Shown one piece after another: positions 18,144 through 25,983 of a stretch of 64,000 bases of DNA. Positions within the stretch are counted from its first letter, which is position 1. Every line of letters begins with the position of its first letter. The translations under genes and the position numbers were made by a program. The notes beneath the pieces were generated by a model. The model did no database searches. It saw nothing but the letters and a program-made list of their open reading frames with translations, and had not been told where the DNA came from. Source of the DNA: Prevotella sp. (GTDB lineage Bacteria; Bacteroidota; Bacteroidia; Bacteroidales; Bacteroidaceae); the NCBI GenBank assembly GCA_016285055.1, contig JAEEPZ010000001.1, positions 46,049 through 110,048 on the forward strand, given 5' to 3'.

Positions 18144-18605
18144 ATGTCAACTGGCTCATGGGCGGCCTATACCGATGCTCATCTCATCAAGCCACAGCCC
18201 GAAGGCACGATGGCACTGTGGCGCACCCGCGATGCCACCTATCTGGCCATCGCTCATGAGCAGAATTGGATGCGAGAGTATTATGGTGTGGAGGCGGGAG
18301 GTATGCTTCTCGACGAGAGCGGCCACCAGTACAAGCTGAAGGGACTACAGGATTACCCTTTAGGACAAATCTTCTGGATAGAAGGCTATTCTGGCGACTG
18401 CACCGTAACTGTGAAGGTGTACGAACCGATACCCTTGCACATTGAATCCATCACCTACATAGAGCCCGACGGTGAGCCCTTCAAGGCATGGGGCGCAAAC
18501 TGGAAAGGCACAGTGAAGCATCATCTCAGCATAGAAGAGCTCCGAGCCAATCAGAAACTCTTCGAGTATCATCCTCGTGACGTAGTGACGGAAGACACAT
18601 TTTAG
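18144..18605 (+). CDS. Unknown protein, possibly a truncated gene
   Basis: The open frame runs from 18012, but its first 40 codons are Arg/Lys-rich and encoded by repeat DNA, so I place the start at MSTGSWAAYTD (18144), giving 153 aa. Segments such as GTMALWRTRDATYLAIAHEQNW, DYPLGQIFWIEGYSGDCTV and EPDGEPFKAWGANWKG look like real coding sequence (aromatic-rich, beta-prone), but I recognise no family. There is no signal peptide; since such beta-rich Bacteroidales proteins are usually exported, the gene may have lost its 5' end to the repeat. A terminator follows after about 30 bases. Confidence 0.5.
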   Translation: MSTGSWAAYTDAHLIKPQPEGTMALWRTRDATYLAIAHEQNWMREYYGVEAGGMLLDESGHQYKLKGLQDYPLGQIFWIEGYSGDCTVTVKVYEPIPLHIESITYIEPDGEPFKAWGANWKGTVKHHLSIEELRANQKLFEYHPRDVVTEDTF

Positions 18606-18635
18606 AATACGTTTTTTCATAAATAGCCCGGGACT

Positions 18636-18676
18636 CTGGAGGCCGCTGCGAAGCTCCCTCCAGTTTCTTCCTTTTT
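18636..18676 (+). terminator. Terminator with T-rich tail
   Basis: CTGGAGG / CCTCCAG with a 14-base loop followed by TTTCTTCCTTTTTT. The rest of the gap to 18931 holds the promoter at 18783-18812. Confidence 0.7.
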
Positions 18677-18782
18677 TAGCTCGGATTATATCATGTCTTT
18701 TTCTTATGTCCCAGTATTGACGGTCTGCGAACCCTTCTTACAGAAACCGAAGGAGAACAAAAAATAAAATCTTTGCAGATGA

Positions 18783-18812
18783 TTGTTTTTCTCAGAAAAA
18801 CCATTATCTTTG
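18783..18812 (+). promoter_or_regulatory. Promoter of the endonuclease I gene (TTG / TATCTTTG)
   Basis: ATTG ending at 18785 and TATCTTTG at 18805-18812, 19 bases apart. The leader to the start codon is about 110 bases, longer than usual here. Confidence 0.6.
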
Positions 18813-18931
18813 CACCTGAAATGCTTCATCGCAGTGATGAGGCGCACAGTCATCATCCTATGCGCACCCGTCGGAATCCGCCTGTCACCTCGATGCGAAG
18901 AAGAAGGAATGAAACAAAAACCTAAAATAAG

Positions 18932-19933
18932 ATGAAGAGACACTTACTTATCCTGTCGGCCCTCGCGATGTGCTTTGCAGCATCTTGGGCACAAGGTCCC
19001 AACGACTCGGGCTCCTACTACCAAAATGCCAGCGGCAAGAAAGGCGCCGAGCTGAAGACGGCCCTCAGCGGCATCATCTACGCCCGCAACGAAGGCGGCT
19101 CGCTCGCCAATGCCTACAAAGCACTGTGGGATCACTTCCGCAAGACCGACGCACGCCCCAACGGAACGGTGTGGGATATGTATTCCAACTTGCGCGAGAT
19201 GACCTTCGGCACTGACCAAGACACAGGAAGCGGTAATCAGGAGGGGCAATACTACAACCGCGAGCACTCCTTCCCCAACAGCTGGTTCGGGGGTAAGGTG
19301 ATGCCCATGTACACCGACCTTCACCACCTCTATCCCACAGACAAAGTGGTGAACAACAGGCGCTCCAACTACCCCTTCGGCGAGACCAACGGCGAGAGGT
19401 ACATGTCGGCCAACGGCTTCAGCAAGCTTGGCGCATGCACCTTTCCGGGCTATTCGGGCGTCGTCTTCGAGCCCAACGACGAGTACAAGGGTGACTTCGC
19501 GCGCACCTATTTCTATATGGTGACGTGCTACGAGGAGAAACTGGCCGATTGGTACACCGCTAACGATGACTGTCGGCCCACCCTCGACGGCAATGCCTAT
19601 CCCGGCCTCAGCGAGTGGCAGCTGAACATGCTGATGAAATGGGCAAAGGCCGACCCCGTCAGCGAGAAGGAGATCAACCGCAACAACGCCGTCTTCGCCA
19701 TTCAGGAGAACCGCAACCCCTTCATCGACTATCCCGGCTTGGAAGACTACATCTGGGGCGACAAGCAGACCATGCTCTTCCTCTACGACAACTACAACGA
19801 CACAGGCATCACCGAGATGGCTGCCGACGCTGCAGACCGCCATGTCATCTACGACCTCAGCGGTCGCCGCGTCACTCATGCCGTCAAGGGCGTTTACATC
19901 ATCGACAGGCGCAAGGTCATCATCAGGCCATAA
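18932..19933 (+). CDS. Secreted endonuclease I-family nuclease with T9SS-like tail
   Basis: The 333-aa protein has a signal peptide (LILSALAMCFAASWAQ). The endonuclease I (EndA/NucM, His-Me finger) signature is complete: YNREHSFPNSWFGG, then TDLHHLYPTDKVVNNRRSNY. These enzymes cut DNA, and in some cases RNA, non-specifically outside the cell. The last 30 residues (YDLSGRRVTHAVKGVYIIDRRKVI) look like the C-terminal beta-strand signal of type IX secretion substrates, so the nuclease is probably released to or displayed on the surface for nucleotide scavenging. Its own promoter precedes it, and a tandem promoter/hairpin array follows. Confidence 0.9.
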   Translation: MKRHLLILSALAMCFAASWAQGPNDSGSYYQNASGKKGAELKTALSGIIYARNEGGSLANAYKALWDHFRKTDARPNGTVWDMYSNLREMTFGTDQDTGSGNQEGQYYNREHSFPNSWFGGKVMPMYTDLHHLYPTDKVVNNRRSNYPFGETNGERYMSANGFSKLGACTFPGYSGVVFEPNDEYKGDFARTYFYMVTCYEEKLADWYTANDDCRPTLDGNAYPGLSEWQLNMLMKWAKADPVSEKEINRNNAVFAIQENRNPFIDYPGLEDYIWGDKQTMLFLYDNYNDTGITEMAADAADRHVIYDLSGRRVTHAVKGVYIIDRRKVIIRP

Positions 19934-19953
19934 AGTCATCATTTCCAAGATAA

Positions 19954-20146
19954 GCTCGCTTATTCGTACCTTTGGGCTAAGCCCGAATGTACTTTCGCTC
20001 GGAACAGCAAAAGAAAAACACGTTTTTCTTTTGCTGTTCGCTCGCTTATTCGTACCTTTGGACTACGTCCGAATGTACTTTCGCTCGGGACAGCAAAAGA
20101 AAAACGTGTTTTTCTTTTGCTGTTCGCTCGCTTATTCGTACCTTTG
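19954..20146 (+). repeat. 86-bp tandem promoter/hairpin array
   Basis: The block GCTCGCTTATTCGTACCTTTG starts at 19954, 20040 and 20126, exactly 86 bases apart. Between copies lies a perfect 16-bp inverted repeat (AACAGCAAAAGAAAAA / TTTTTCTTTTGCTGTT, 20003-20038; a near-identical one at 20090-20123). The right arm of each hairpin contains the TTTG (20030-20033; 20116-20119) that stands 19 bases before a -7 box TACCTTTG (20053-20060; 20139-20146). Copy 1 has the -7 box (19967-19974) but no matching -33. Each hairpin with its T-run is thus both a likely terminator and part of the next promoter. Confidence 0.85.
20116..20146 (+). promoter_or_regulatory. Promoter of the GH115 gene
   Basis: TTTG at 20116-20119 and TACCTTTG at 20139-20146 lie 37 bases before the GH115 start. 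This is the last copy of the array and the most likely to be used for the gene. Confidence 0.7.
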
Positions 20147-20182
20147 CACACACAACAGACAATCAATACAAACAAGAACAAT

Positions 20183-22681
20183 ATGCGAAGACTGATGATG
20201 TTGGTGGCCACGACGATGGCGCTCTGCTCGGCGGCATTGGCTGCTGAGCCGTTTGTTACTTTTCAGCCTGAGGCAGGCACTGTGCGGCTCTGCACACATG
20301 CCATCAGCTGTAGTGAGAACGATTTCGAAGCGGTGAAGATAGCCGTCGAAAGCCTGAAAGGCGATATGAAGCGTACCCTGACGGACAGGTACACAGCCGG
20401 CGACGGTCTGACGCTGCTCGTCGGCACGTTGGGCAAGAACGCTGACATAGACCGCATGGAGAAGCAAGGCCTGCTGCCCGACCTGAAGGGCAAGCGCGAG
20501 AAGTTTGTCATCACCACCGTTGGCCAGCAGCTGGTCATCGCGGGCAGCGACCGCCGAGGCACCGTCTACGGCATCTATGAGCTGAGCGAGCAGCTGGGCG
20601 TCTCGCCCTGGTACTGGTGGATGGACGTGCCCGTCATGTCGCACGCAGGCGCATATATAAAGAGTGGTGTGTACACCGACGGCGAACCTGCCGTGGAGTT
20701 CCGCGGACTCTTCCTCAACGACGAGGCACCCTGCCTCACCAGCTGGGTGAAGAACACGTGGGGCACCGACTATGGCGACCACCACTTCTACGAGAAGGTG
20801 TTTGAACTCATCCTGCGCCTGCGGGGCAACATGCTGTGGCCCGCCATGTGGGGATGGGCTTTCTATGCCGACGACCCTGAGAACGGCAAGACCGCCGACC
20901 GCATGGGCGTCATCATGGGCACCAGCCACCACGAGCCGATGGCACGCAATCATCAGGAGTATGCACGCCACAGAAGAGACTGGGGAGCCTGGAACTATGC
21001 CACCAACAAAGCCAACCTCGACCGATTCTTCCGCGAGGGCATCGAGCGCATGAAGGGCACCGAAGACATGGTAACCATCGGTATGCGCGGCGACGGCGAC
21101 GAGGCCATGAGCAAGGACGCCGACACAAAGCTGCTGCAGACCATCGTGGAAAATCAGCGCCGCATCATCAAGGAGGTGACGGGACGGCCGGCAAAGGAGA
21201 CGACACAGGTGTGGGCGCTCTACAAGGAGGTGCTCGACTATTACGACGCCGGCATGAGGGTGCCCGACGATGTCATCATGCTGCTCTGCGACGACAACTG
21301 GGGCAACGTGCGCCGCGTGCCCGATGACGGAAGCGGAAACGTGAGCAGCAACAGCAAGCTGAAGCCTCACAAGGGCGGATGGGGACTCTACTATCATGTG
21401 GACTACGTGGGCGCTCCGAGAAACACGAAGTGGCTCAACGTCACCCCGTCGCAGAACATGTGGGAGCAGCTCACACTGGCCTACGACTACGGCATCCGAC
21501 GCATGTGGATTCTCAACGTGGGCGACCTCAAGCCGATGGAATATCCCATCACGCTCTTCATGGACATGGCATGGAACCCCAGTGCCGTGGGGCACGACGT
21601 GGTGGCTACCCACACCGAGCCTTTCTGCACGCAGCAGTTCGGCCCCGCACAGGGCCAGGAGGCTGCACGCATCCTCAACCGCCTCTGCAAGCTCAACGGC
21701 CGCTGCACGCCTGAGATGCTCGATGCCCGCACATACAACGTGGAGACGGGCGAATGGCAGCAGGTAGCCGACGAATACATGCGCTTGGAGACGGAGGCCC
21801 TGCGCCAGTATCTCACCTTGCAGCCGCAGCAGCGCGACGCCTACCAACAGCTCATCCTCTTCCCCACACAGGCCATGGCCAACCTGCATCAGATGTACTT
21901 CGCACAGGCCATGAACCATAAGCTGGCTGCACAAGGCTCGCCCGACGCCAACATCTGGGCCGACCGTGTGGCCGAGGCTTTCCGCCGCGACTCGCTGCTC
22001 TGTGCCGCCTACAACCACGACATAGCCGGAGGCAAGTGGAACGGCATGATGACGCAGAAGCACATAGGCTACCGCTCGTGGAACGACAACTTCCCCCGCG
22101 ACATGATGCCGCGCGTGCAGCAGGTGAGCAACACGACGGCCGGCGGCTATGTCTTCAACATGAAGGACGGCACAGTGACGATGGAGGCTGAGCACTTCTT
22201 TGCTGCCACGCCGGCACCGAAGACCGAGTGGACGGTCATACCCGACATGGGCCGCACCCGCAGCGCCGTGGCTCTTATGCCTTACACCGAGGCGGTGAAC
22301 GGAGCCGAGCTTACCTACCGATGGAATGGGCAAAAACTGGCAAATGCAGAGGTGCGCGTGGTGCTGAAATCCACCCTCGACTTCCTCAACAAGGGCGGTC
22401 TCACGTTCACGGCACAGCTGGATGGCGGAGAGCCCGTCACCGTGAACTTCAACGAGAAGCTGAACGAGAAGCCTGAGAACATCTACTCCGCCTATTATCC
22501 CACCGTGGCACGCCGCGTAGTGGAGAGCAAGGTGCAGTTGCAAGGCAGCGACACGGAGGGTGAGCACACGCTGACCCTGCGTCCGCAAGACCCCGCCATC
22601 GTGTTCGAGAAAATCATTGTCACCACCACACCGCTGCCGCAGACCTACCTCTTCGGCCCAGAGTCGGAGTATAAGAAATGA
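20183..22681 (+). CDS. GH115-family xylan alpha-1,2-glucuronidase
   Basis: From MRRLMMLVATTMALCSAALAAE (20183, signal peptide) the protein is 832 aa, the usual length for GH115. The family core is clear: GTVYGIYELSEQLGVSPWYWW, VEFRGLFLNDEAPCL, LRLRGNMLWPAMWGWAF, GVIMGTSHHEPM and VTIGMRGDGDEAM. The C-terminal domain includes TVTMEAEHFF. GH115 enzymes remove (4-O-methyl)glucuronic acid from internal xylose residues of glucuronoxylan, probably in the periplasm here. With the CE1-type esterase and the GH16 enzyme this points to plant cell-wall polysaccharide use. It follows the promoter array and is followed by a 9-bp repeat tract, then rodA. Confidence 0.93.
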   Translation: MRRLMMLVATTMALCSAALAAEPFVTFQPEAGTVRLCTHAISCSENDFEAVKIAVESLKGDMKRTLTDRYTAGDGLTLLVGTLGKNADIDRMEKQGLLPDLKGKREKFVITTVGQQLVIAGSDRRGTVYGIYELSEQLGVSPWYWWMDVPVMSHAGAYIKSGVYTDGEPAVEFRGLFLNDEAPCLTSWVKNTWGTDYGDHHFYEKVFELILRLRGNMLWPAMWGWAFYADDPENGKTADRMGVIMGTSHHEPMARNHQEYARHRRDWGAWNYATNKANLDRFFREGIERMKGTEDMVTIGMRGDGDEAMSKDADTKLLQTIVENQRRIIKEVTGRPAKETTQVWALYKEVLDYYDAGMRVPDDVIMLLCDDNWGNVRRVPDDGSGNVSSNSKLKPHKGGWGLYYHVDYVGAPRNTKWLNVTPSQNMWEQLTLAYDYGIRRMWILNVGDLKPMEYPITLFMDMAWNPSAVGHDVVATHTEPFCTQQFGPAQGQEAARILNRLCKLNGRCTPEMLDARTYNVETGEWQQVADEYMRLETEALRQYLTLQPQQRDAYQQLILFPTQAMANLHQMYFAQAMNHKLAAQGSPDANIWADRVAEAFRRDSLLCAAYNHDIAGGKWNGMMTQKHIGYRSWNDNFPRDMMPRVQQVSNTTAGGYVFNMKDGTVTMEAEHFFAATPAPKTEWTVIPDMGRTRSAVALMPYTEAVNGAELTYRWNGQKLANAEVRVVLKSTLDFLNKGGLTFTAQLDGGEPVTVNFNEKLNEKPENIYSAYYPTVARRVVESKVQLQGSDTEGEHTLTLRPQDPAIVFEKIIVTTTPLPQTYLFGPESEYKK

Positions 22682-22785
22682 GTCCTATGGGGCCTATAAG
22701 TCCTATGAGTCCTATAAAACCTATAAGTCCTATAAGTCCCATAAGACCCATAAGTCCCATAAGACCCATAATCCCTACAAAATCC
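22682..22785. repeat. 9-bp tandem repeat (CCTATAAGT-type) after GH115
   Basis: About eleven imperfect units of CCTATAAGT/CCCATAAGA fill the gap between the GH115 stop and rodA. Same family as the repeat inside the RluA gene at 12277-12400, here in the opposite orientation. Confidence 0.9.
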
Positions 22786-22792
22786 TAAAAAA

Positions 22793-24262
22793 ATGCCGGT
22801 AAGGGAAGAGAAGAAAGGCGTACTCAGGTCGATGGACTACTGGACCATCGGCCTGTATTTGGTGCTGCTGACCTGCGGCTGGTTCAGCGTGTGTGGCGCG
22901 AGCTACGAGCTGGGCACCGCCGTGGACCTTTTCTCCTTAGACACACGCTCAGGCATGCAGATAGTGTGGATTGGCACGGCCCTGGTGCTTGGCTTTATCA
23001 TCTTACTGCTCGACGACAGCTATTTCGACATGTTCGCCTACGTCCTCTTCGGCTTCATGTTACTGCTGCTCTTCGCCACCATCTTCAATCCGCACAGCAT
23101 CAAGGGCTCGCGCTCATGGCTGGTGATGGGGCCGGTGCGCCTGCAGCCGGCGGAGTTTGCGAAGTTCGCCACAGCCCTGGTGCTGGCGAAATTTATGTCG
23201 CAGCGCGACTACGACATCCACCGCTGGAAGGACTTCCTGCGCACCTTGGCCATCATCTTCACCCCCATGCTCTTCATTGTCATGCAACGAGAGACGGGCT
23301 CCGCCCTGGTCTACCTGGCATTTTTCCTTGTGCTTTATCGCGAGGGAATGACAGGCTCGGTGCTGTTTACGGCAGTGGCAGCGGTGTTCTATTTCGTGGT
23401 GGGCATCCGCTACAGCAGCCAGCCACTGCTGGACACGCCTACCTTCGTGGGCCGCTTCGTCGTGCTCCTGTCCATACAAGTCTTTACGTCGGTCATGGTG
23501 GGGGTGTACTTGCAGAAATGGAAACAGGCGCTATGCGCTTTGGCGGCATGCTTAGGGCTAACACTTGTCAGCCTGGCGTTCTCGCTCTATGTGCTTCCCT
23601 TCGACATTTATTGGATACAGCTGGCCATCTGCGTCGGCATCGTGGGATGGCTGTTGTGGCAGGCCTTCGCCACTCAGCTGCGCCCCTGGCTTTGGATTGC
23701 TTTCTTCGCCGTCGGCTCCGTACTCTTCTTTCACGGTGCCGACTTAGCCTTGAACCGTGTCCTTGAGGATCATCAGCGCACGCGCATCAATGTGTTGTTA
23801 GGCTTGGAGGATGACCTGAAGGGTGCCGGCTACAATGTGCACCAGAGTGAGATAGCCATCGGCTCGGGCGGGCTAACGGGCAAGGGATTTCTCAACGGCA
23901 CGCAGACAAAGCTGAAGTATGTGCCTGAGCAGGACACCGACTTCATCTTCTGCACCGTAGGCGAGGAGCAGGGTTTTGTGGGAGCCGCCGGTGTGTTGCT
24001 GCTCTTCCTCGTCCTCATCCTCCGGCTGGTGCACTTGTCCGAGCGACAGCCCACCACCTTCGGCCGCATCTACGGCTATTGTGTGCTGAGCATCTTCCTC
24101 TTCCACGTGTTTATCAATGTGGGCATGGTTCTCGGCATGACGCCCGTCATCGGCATCCCGCTACCTTTCTTCAGTTACGGCGGCTCGTCGCTTTGGGGAT
24201 TCACCATCCTGCTGTTCATCTTCCTGCGCATTGACGCTGGCCGCAACCTCCTACCGCAATAA
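22793..24262 (+). CDS. rodA: Rod shape-determining protein RodA (SEDS glycosyltransferase)
   Basis: A 489-aa SEDS-family membrane protein with about ten hydrophobic segments. Family markers present are INPHSIKGSRSW-like (NPHSIKGSRSWLVMG), QPAEFAKFATALVLAKFM, the conserved Asp of the extracellular loop in VPEQDTDFIFCTVGEEQGF, and the final GIPLPFFSYGGSSLWG. RodA polymerises peptidoglycan glycan strands with PBP2 during elongation. It is longer than most RodA proteins because of extra hydrophobic segments (about 185-310). Normally it stands next to mreCD and pbp2, but here it follows GH115 and a repeat tract, suggesting a local rearrangement or that the mre genes lie elsewhere. Confidence 0.93.
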   Translation: MPVREEKKGVLRSMDYWTIGLYLVLLTCGWFSVCGASYELGTAVDLFSLDTRSGMQIVWIGTALVLGFIILLLDDSYFDMFAYVLFGFMLLLLFATIFNPHSIKGSRSWLVMGPVRLQPAEFAKFATALVLAKFMSQRDYDIHRWKDFLRTLAIIFTPMLFIVMQRETGSALVYLAFFLVLYREGMTGSVLFTAVAAVFYFVVGIRYSSQPLLDTPTFVGRFVVLLSIQVFTSVMVGVYLQKWKQALCALAACLGLTLVSLAFSLYVLPFDIYWIQLAICVGIVGWLLWQAFATQLRPWLWIAFFAVGSVLFFHGADLALNRVLEDHQRTRINVLLGLEDDLKGAGYNVHQSEIAIGSGGLTGKGFLNGTQTKLKYVPEQDTDFIFCTVGEEQGFVGAAGVLLLFLVLILRLVHLSERQPTTFGRIYGYCVLSIFLFHVFINVGMVLGMTPVIGIPLPFFSYGGSSLWGFTILLFIFLRIDAGRNLLPQ

Positions 24263-24270
24263 GCAGACAG

Positions 24271-24550
24271 GTGAAGGAGTTAAAGGAGGTTGTTTTGGAG
24301 TTAAAGGAGGTTGTTTTGGAGTTAAAGGAGTTAAAGGAGTTAAAGGAGTTAAAGACAATAGTTTTGCTATGGATTTCACTCCAGAGAAATAAAGTTTTTC
24401 ATGGAGAGTCATTTGTCTTTAACTCCTTTAACTCCTTTAACTCCTTTAACTCCAAAAACTCACTCCTTTAACTCCTTTAACTCCAAAAACTCACTCCTTT
24501 AACTCCCTTAACTCCTTTAACTCCTTTAACTCCTATAACTCCTATAATAG
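24271..24550. repeat. 9-bp repeats (GGAGTTAAA) in two opposed blocks
   Basis: The left block (24271-24352) has GGAGTTAAA units in one orientation. The right block (24418-24545) has the complement (TTTAACTCC) about a dozen times. Between them are about 65 bases of unique sequence. The whole could fold into a long imperfect stem. It sits between the convergent genes rodA and the phosphatase and may end both transcripts. Confidence 0.9.
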
Positions 24551-24554
24551 CTTC

Positions 24555-25838
24555 TCACTGCCCCTTGAACTGGCGCAGCTTCTGGTCCAAATAGGCGCGG
24601 AGGTCACGCCAGCGGTAATAGGGATAGCTGACGGGCGTGACGGGCAGCGCAGCCTCACGCTCATTGAGCAGTGCCTTCACCAAAATGTCGCCCTCGCCCT
24701 TCTTCGGCTTGTAGAAGATGAGCTGGATGTTGCAAGCCATAGGGAAGATCTTATAGTTCTGCCAGTGCTGGTCGAGCGTCTCCATGTCTTCCACCACGAT
24801 GCCACACGAGTCAAGCTCCATGAGGCAGGCTAGCGGCAGCACGCACACCTCGTGGCCGAAGCGCAGCGTGGCCTGTGTCTTGCCCAAGGCTACGCAGGTG
24901 TCGGCTGTGTGGATGATGTTTTCCAAGAGGTTCAGCTGCGAGAAAGGCATGATGCTGCCCGTGTAGGGTGAGGCGCCGTAGTTCTGATACCAGCCCACGT
25001 TGACAATGCGCCACAGGTCGTAGATTTCGTCGTTGGTGAACAGATGCAGCAGGTCGGGCGCATCGTCATGGCTCTGCATGTTGATGGCCACTTCGAAGAG
25101 ATGACGCATCAGGCGGTCGGTCTCCACACTGTCCTTCGCCCACTGCGTGTCGTTGAACAGCACGCCGGTGATGCGTTCAGGATGCGTATGTGCCTTGCGG
25201 AAGGCGTTCTCCACGTTTCTGCCCTTGTCGGCATTTTCCTTAACGCGTCCCTCACGGTCTTGGTTGAGATAATATTGCAGAGCGTCGCTCACGTCGTTAT
25301 GGATATGAGCTGTGGGGTTGGCGGCCATCAGCTCCTCGCACTCCGCTATCATCGAGAGGATGCAGCGGTTGACGGTGGTGGAGCGGGCATCGATGGCCAC
25401 ATTCTTGGCGAGGAATATCTCGGGGAAATGCTCTGCCAGACGCTTGCCGATGCCGTGGTGCTGGCGCTCGCCGACGGTGGTGAGGTCGCCTAAGCGCTTG
25501 TACGTCGTCTTGTTGAACAGCTCCAGCCGTCGCAGTGTCTCCTCGCCTTCGCGTGTCAGCTTCCCTTGCTCACGAGCCTTGCGCAGCGGCCGGATGACAC
25601 GCTGGTAGTCGTCGCGGCCTATGAGCCAGCGCGAGCCGTGACGACCGTAGTGCGTCAGATAGAACGGCTCGTAGCCCTTCGGCGCCTTCGTGTAGCGGAA
25701 GTCGGGCAATTGCCTGTTGTAGTCTAAGTAGTTGGAACCTGCCAGCCAGGGATTGCGCTCAATGTCCTGGCGGGCTGTCTGTGCCGGTGCCGTCAGCGTG
25801 GCGGCGGCCAGCAGGGTCAGTGCAATAAGTCTCTTCAT
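24555..25838 (-). CDS. Secreted histidine-type phosphatase (branch 2, phytase/MINPP-like)
   Basis: The start MKRLIALTLLAAATLTAPAQ (25838) gives a signal peptide and a 427-aa protein; the ORF start at 26006 would place hydrophobic repeats before it. The catalytic loop LTHYGRHGSRWL carries RHGxR, whose His is phosphorylated during catalysis, and the proton-donor motif appears late as LRFGHEVCVLPL (HE rather than the commoner HD/HAE). Bacteroides proteins of this type include inositol-polyphosphate phosphatases. Substrate unproven. Transcribed divergently from rnr, the 145-bp gap holding both promoters. C-terminal Arg/Leu-rich helix ends the protein. Confidence 0.87.
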   Translation of the reverse strand: MKRLIALTLLAAATLTAPAQTARQDIERNPWLAGSNYLDYNRQLPDFRYTKAPKGYEPFYLTHYGRHGSRWLIGRDDYQRVIRPLRKAREQGKLTREGEETLRRLELFNKTTYKRLGDLTTVGERQHHGIGKRLAEHFPEIFLAKNVAIDARSTTVNRCILSMIAECEELMAANPTAHIHNDVSDALQYYLNQDREGRVKENADKGRNVENAFRKAHTHPERITGVLFNDTQWAKDSVETDRLMRHLFEVAINMQSHDDAPDLLHLFTNDEIYDLWRIVNVGWYQNYGASPYTGSIMPFSQLNLLENIIHTADTCVALGKTQATLRFGHEVCVLPLACLMELDSCGIVVEDMETLDQHWQNYKIFPMACNIQLIFYKPKKGEGDILVKALLNEREAALPVTPVSYPYYRWRDLRAYLDQKLRQFKGQ

Positions 25839-25948
25839 AGTTGTATGGTATGATGATTTTCTGTGCAAATGTACAAGTATTTTTTTGAAATCATGCAGAG
25901 AAGGCAAAAAAAGTGCGCAAAAAAAAATGGTAAATGAAAAAGAATTCG

Positions 25949-25956
25949 TAACTTTG
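25949..25956 (+). promoter_or_regulatory. -7 promoter box (TAACTTTG) of rnr
   Basis: TAACTTTGCGCTC lies 28 bases before the chosen start of rnr (25984). It rules against the ATG at 25732 or 25928, which would be upstream of the promoter. Confidence 0.65.
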
Positions 25957-25983
25957 CGCTCAAAGACCAAAAAACATTTGATT

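Noticed and set aside
18944-19948. 334-aa minus-strand ORF opposite endonuclease I
   Set aside because: Complete overlap with a gene carrying intact catalytic motifs; the composition is that of a shadow.
20132-22588. 818-aa open frame on the minus strand opposite GH115
   Set aside because: It lies wholly over a strongly supported GH115 gene, is His/Val/Ala-rich as expected for a GC-rich shadow frame, and has no family motif.
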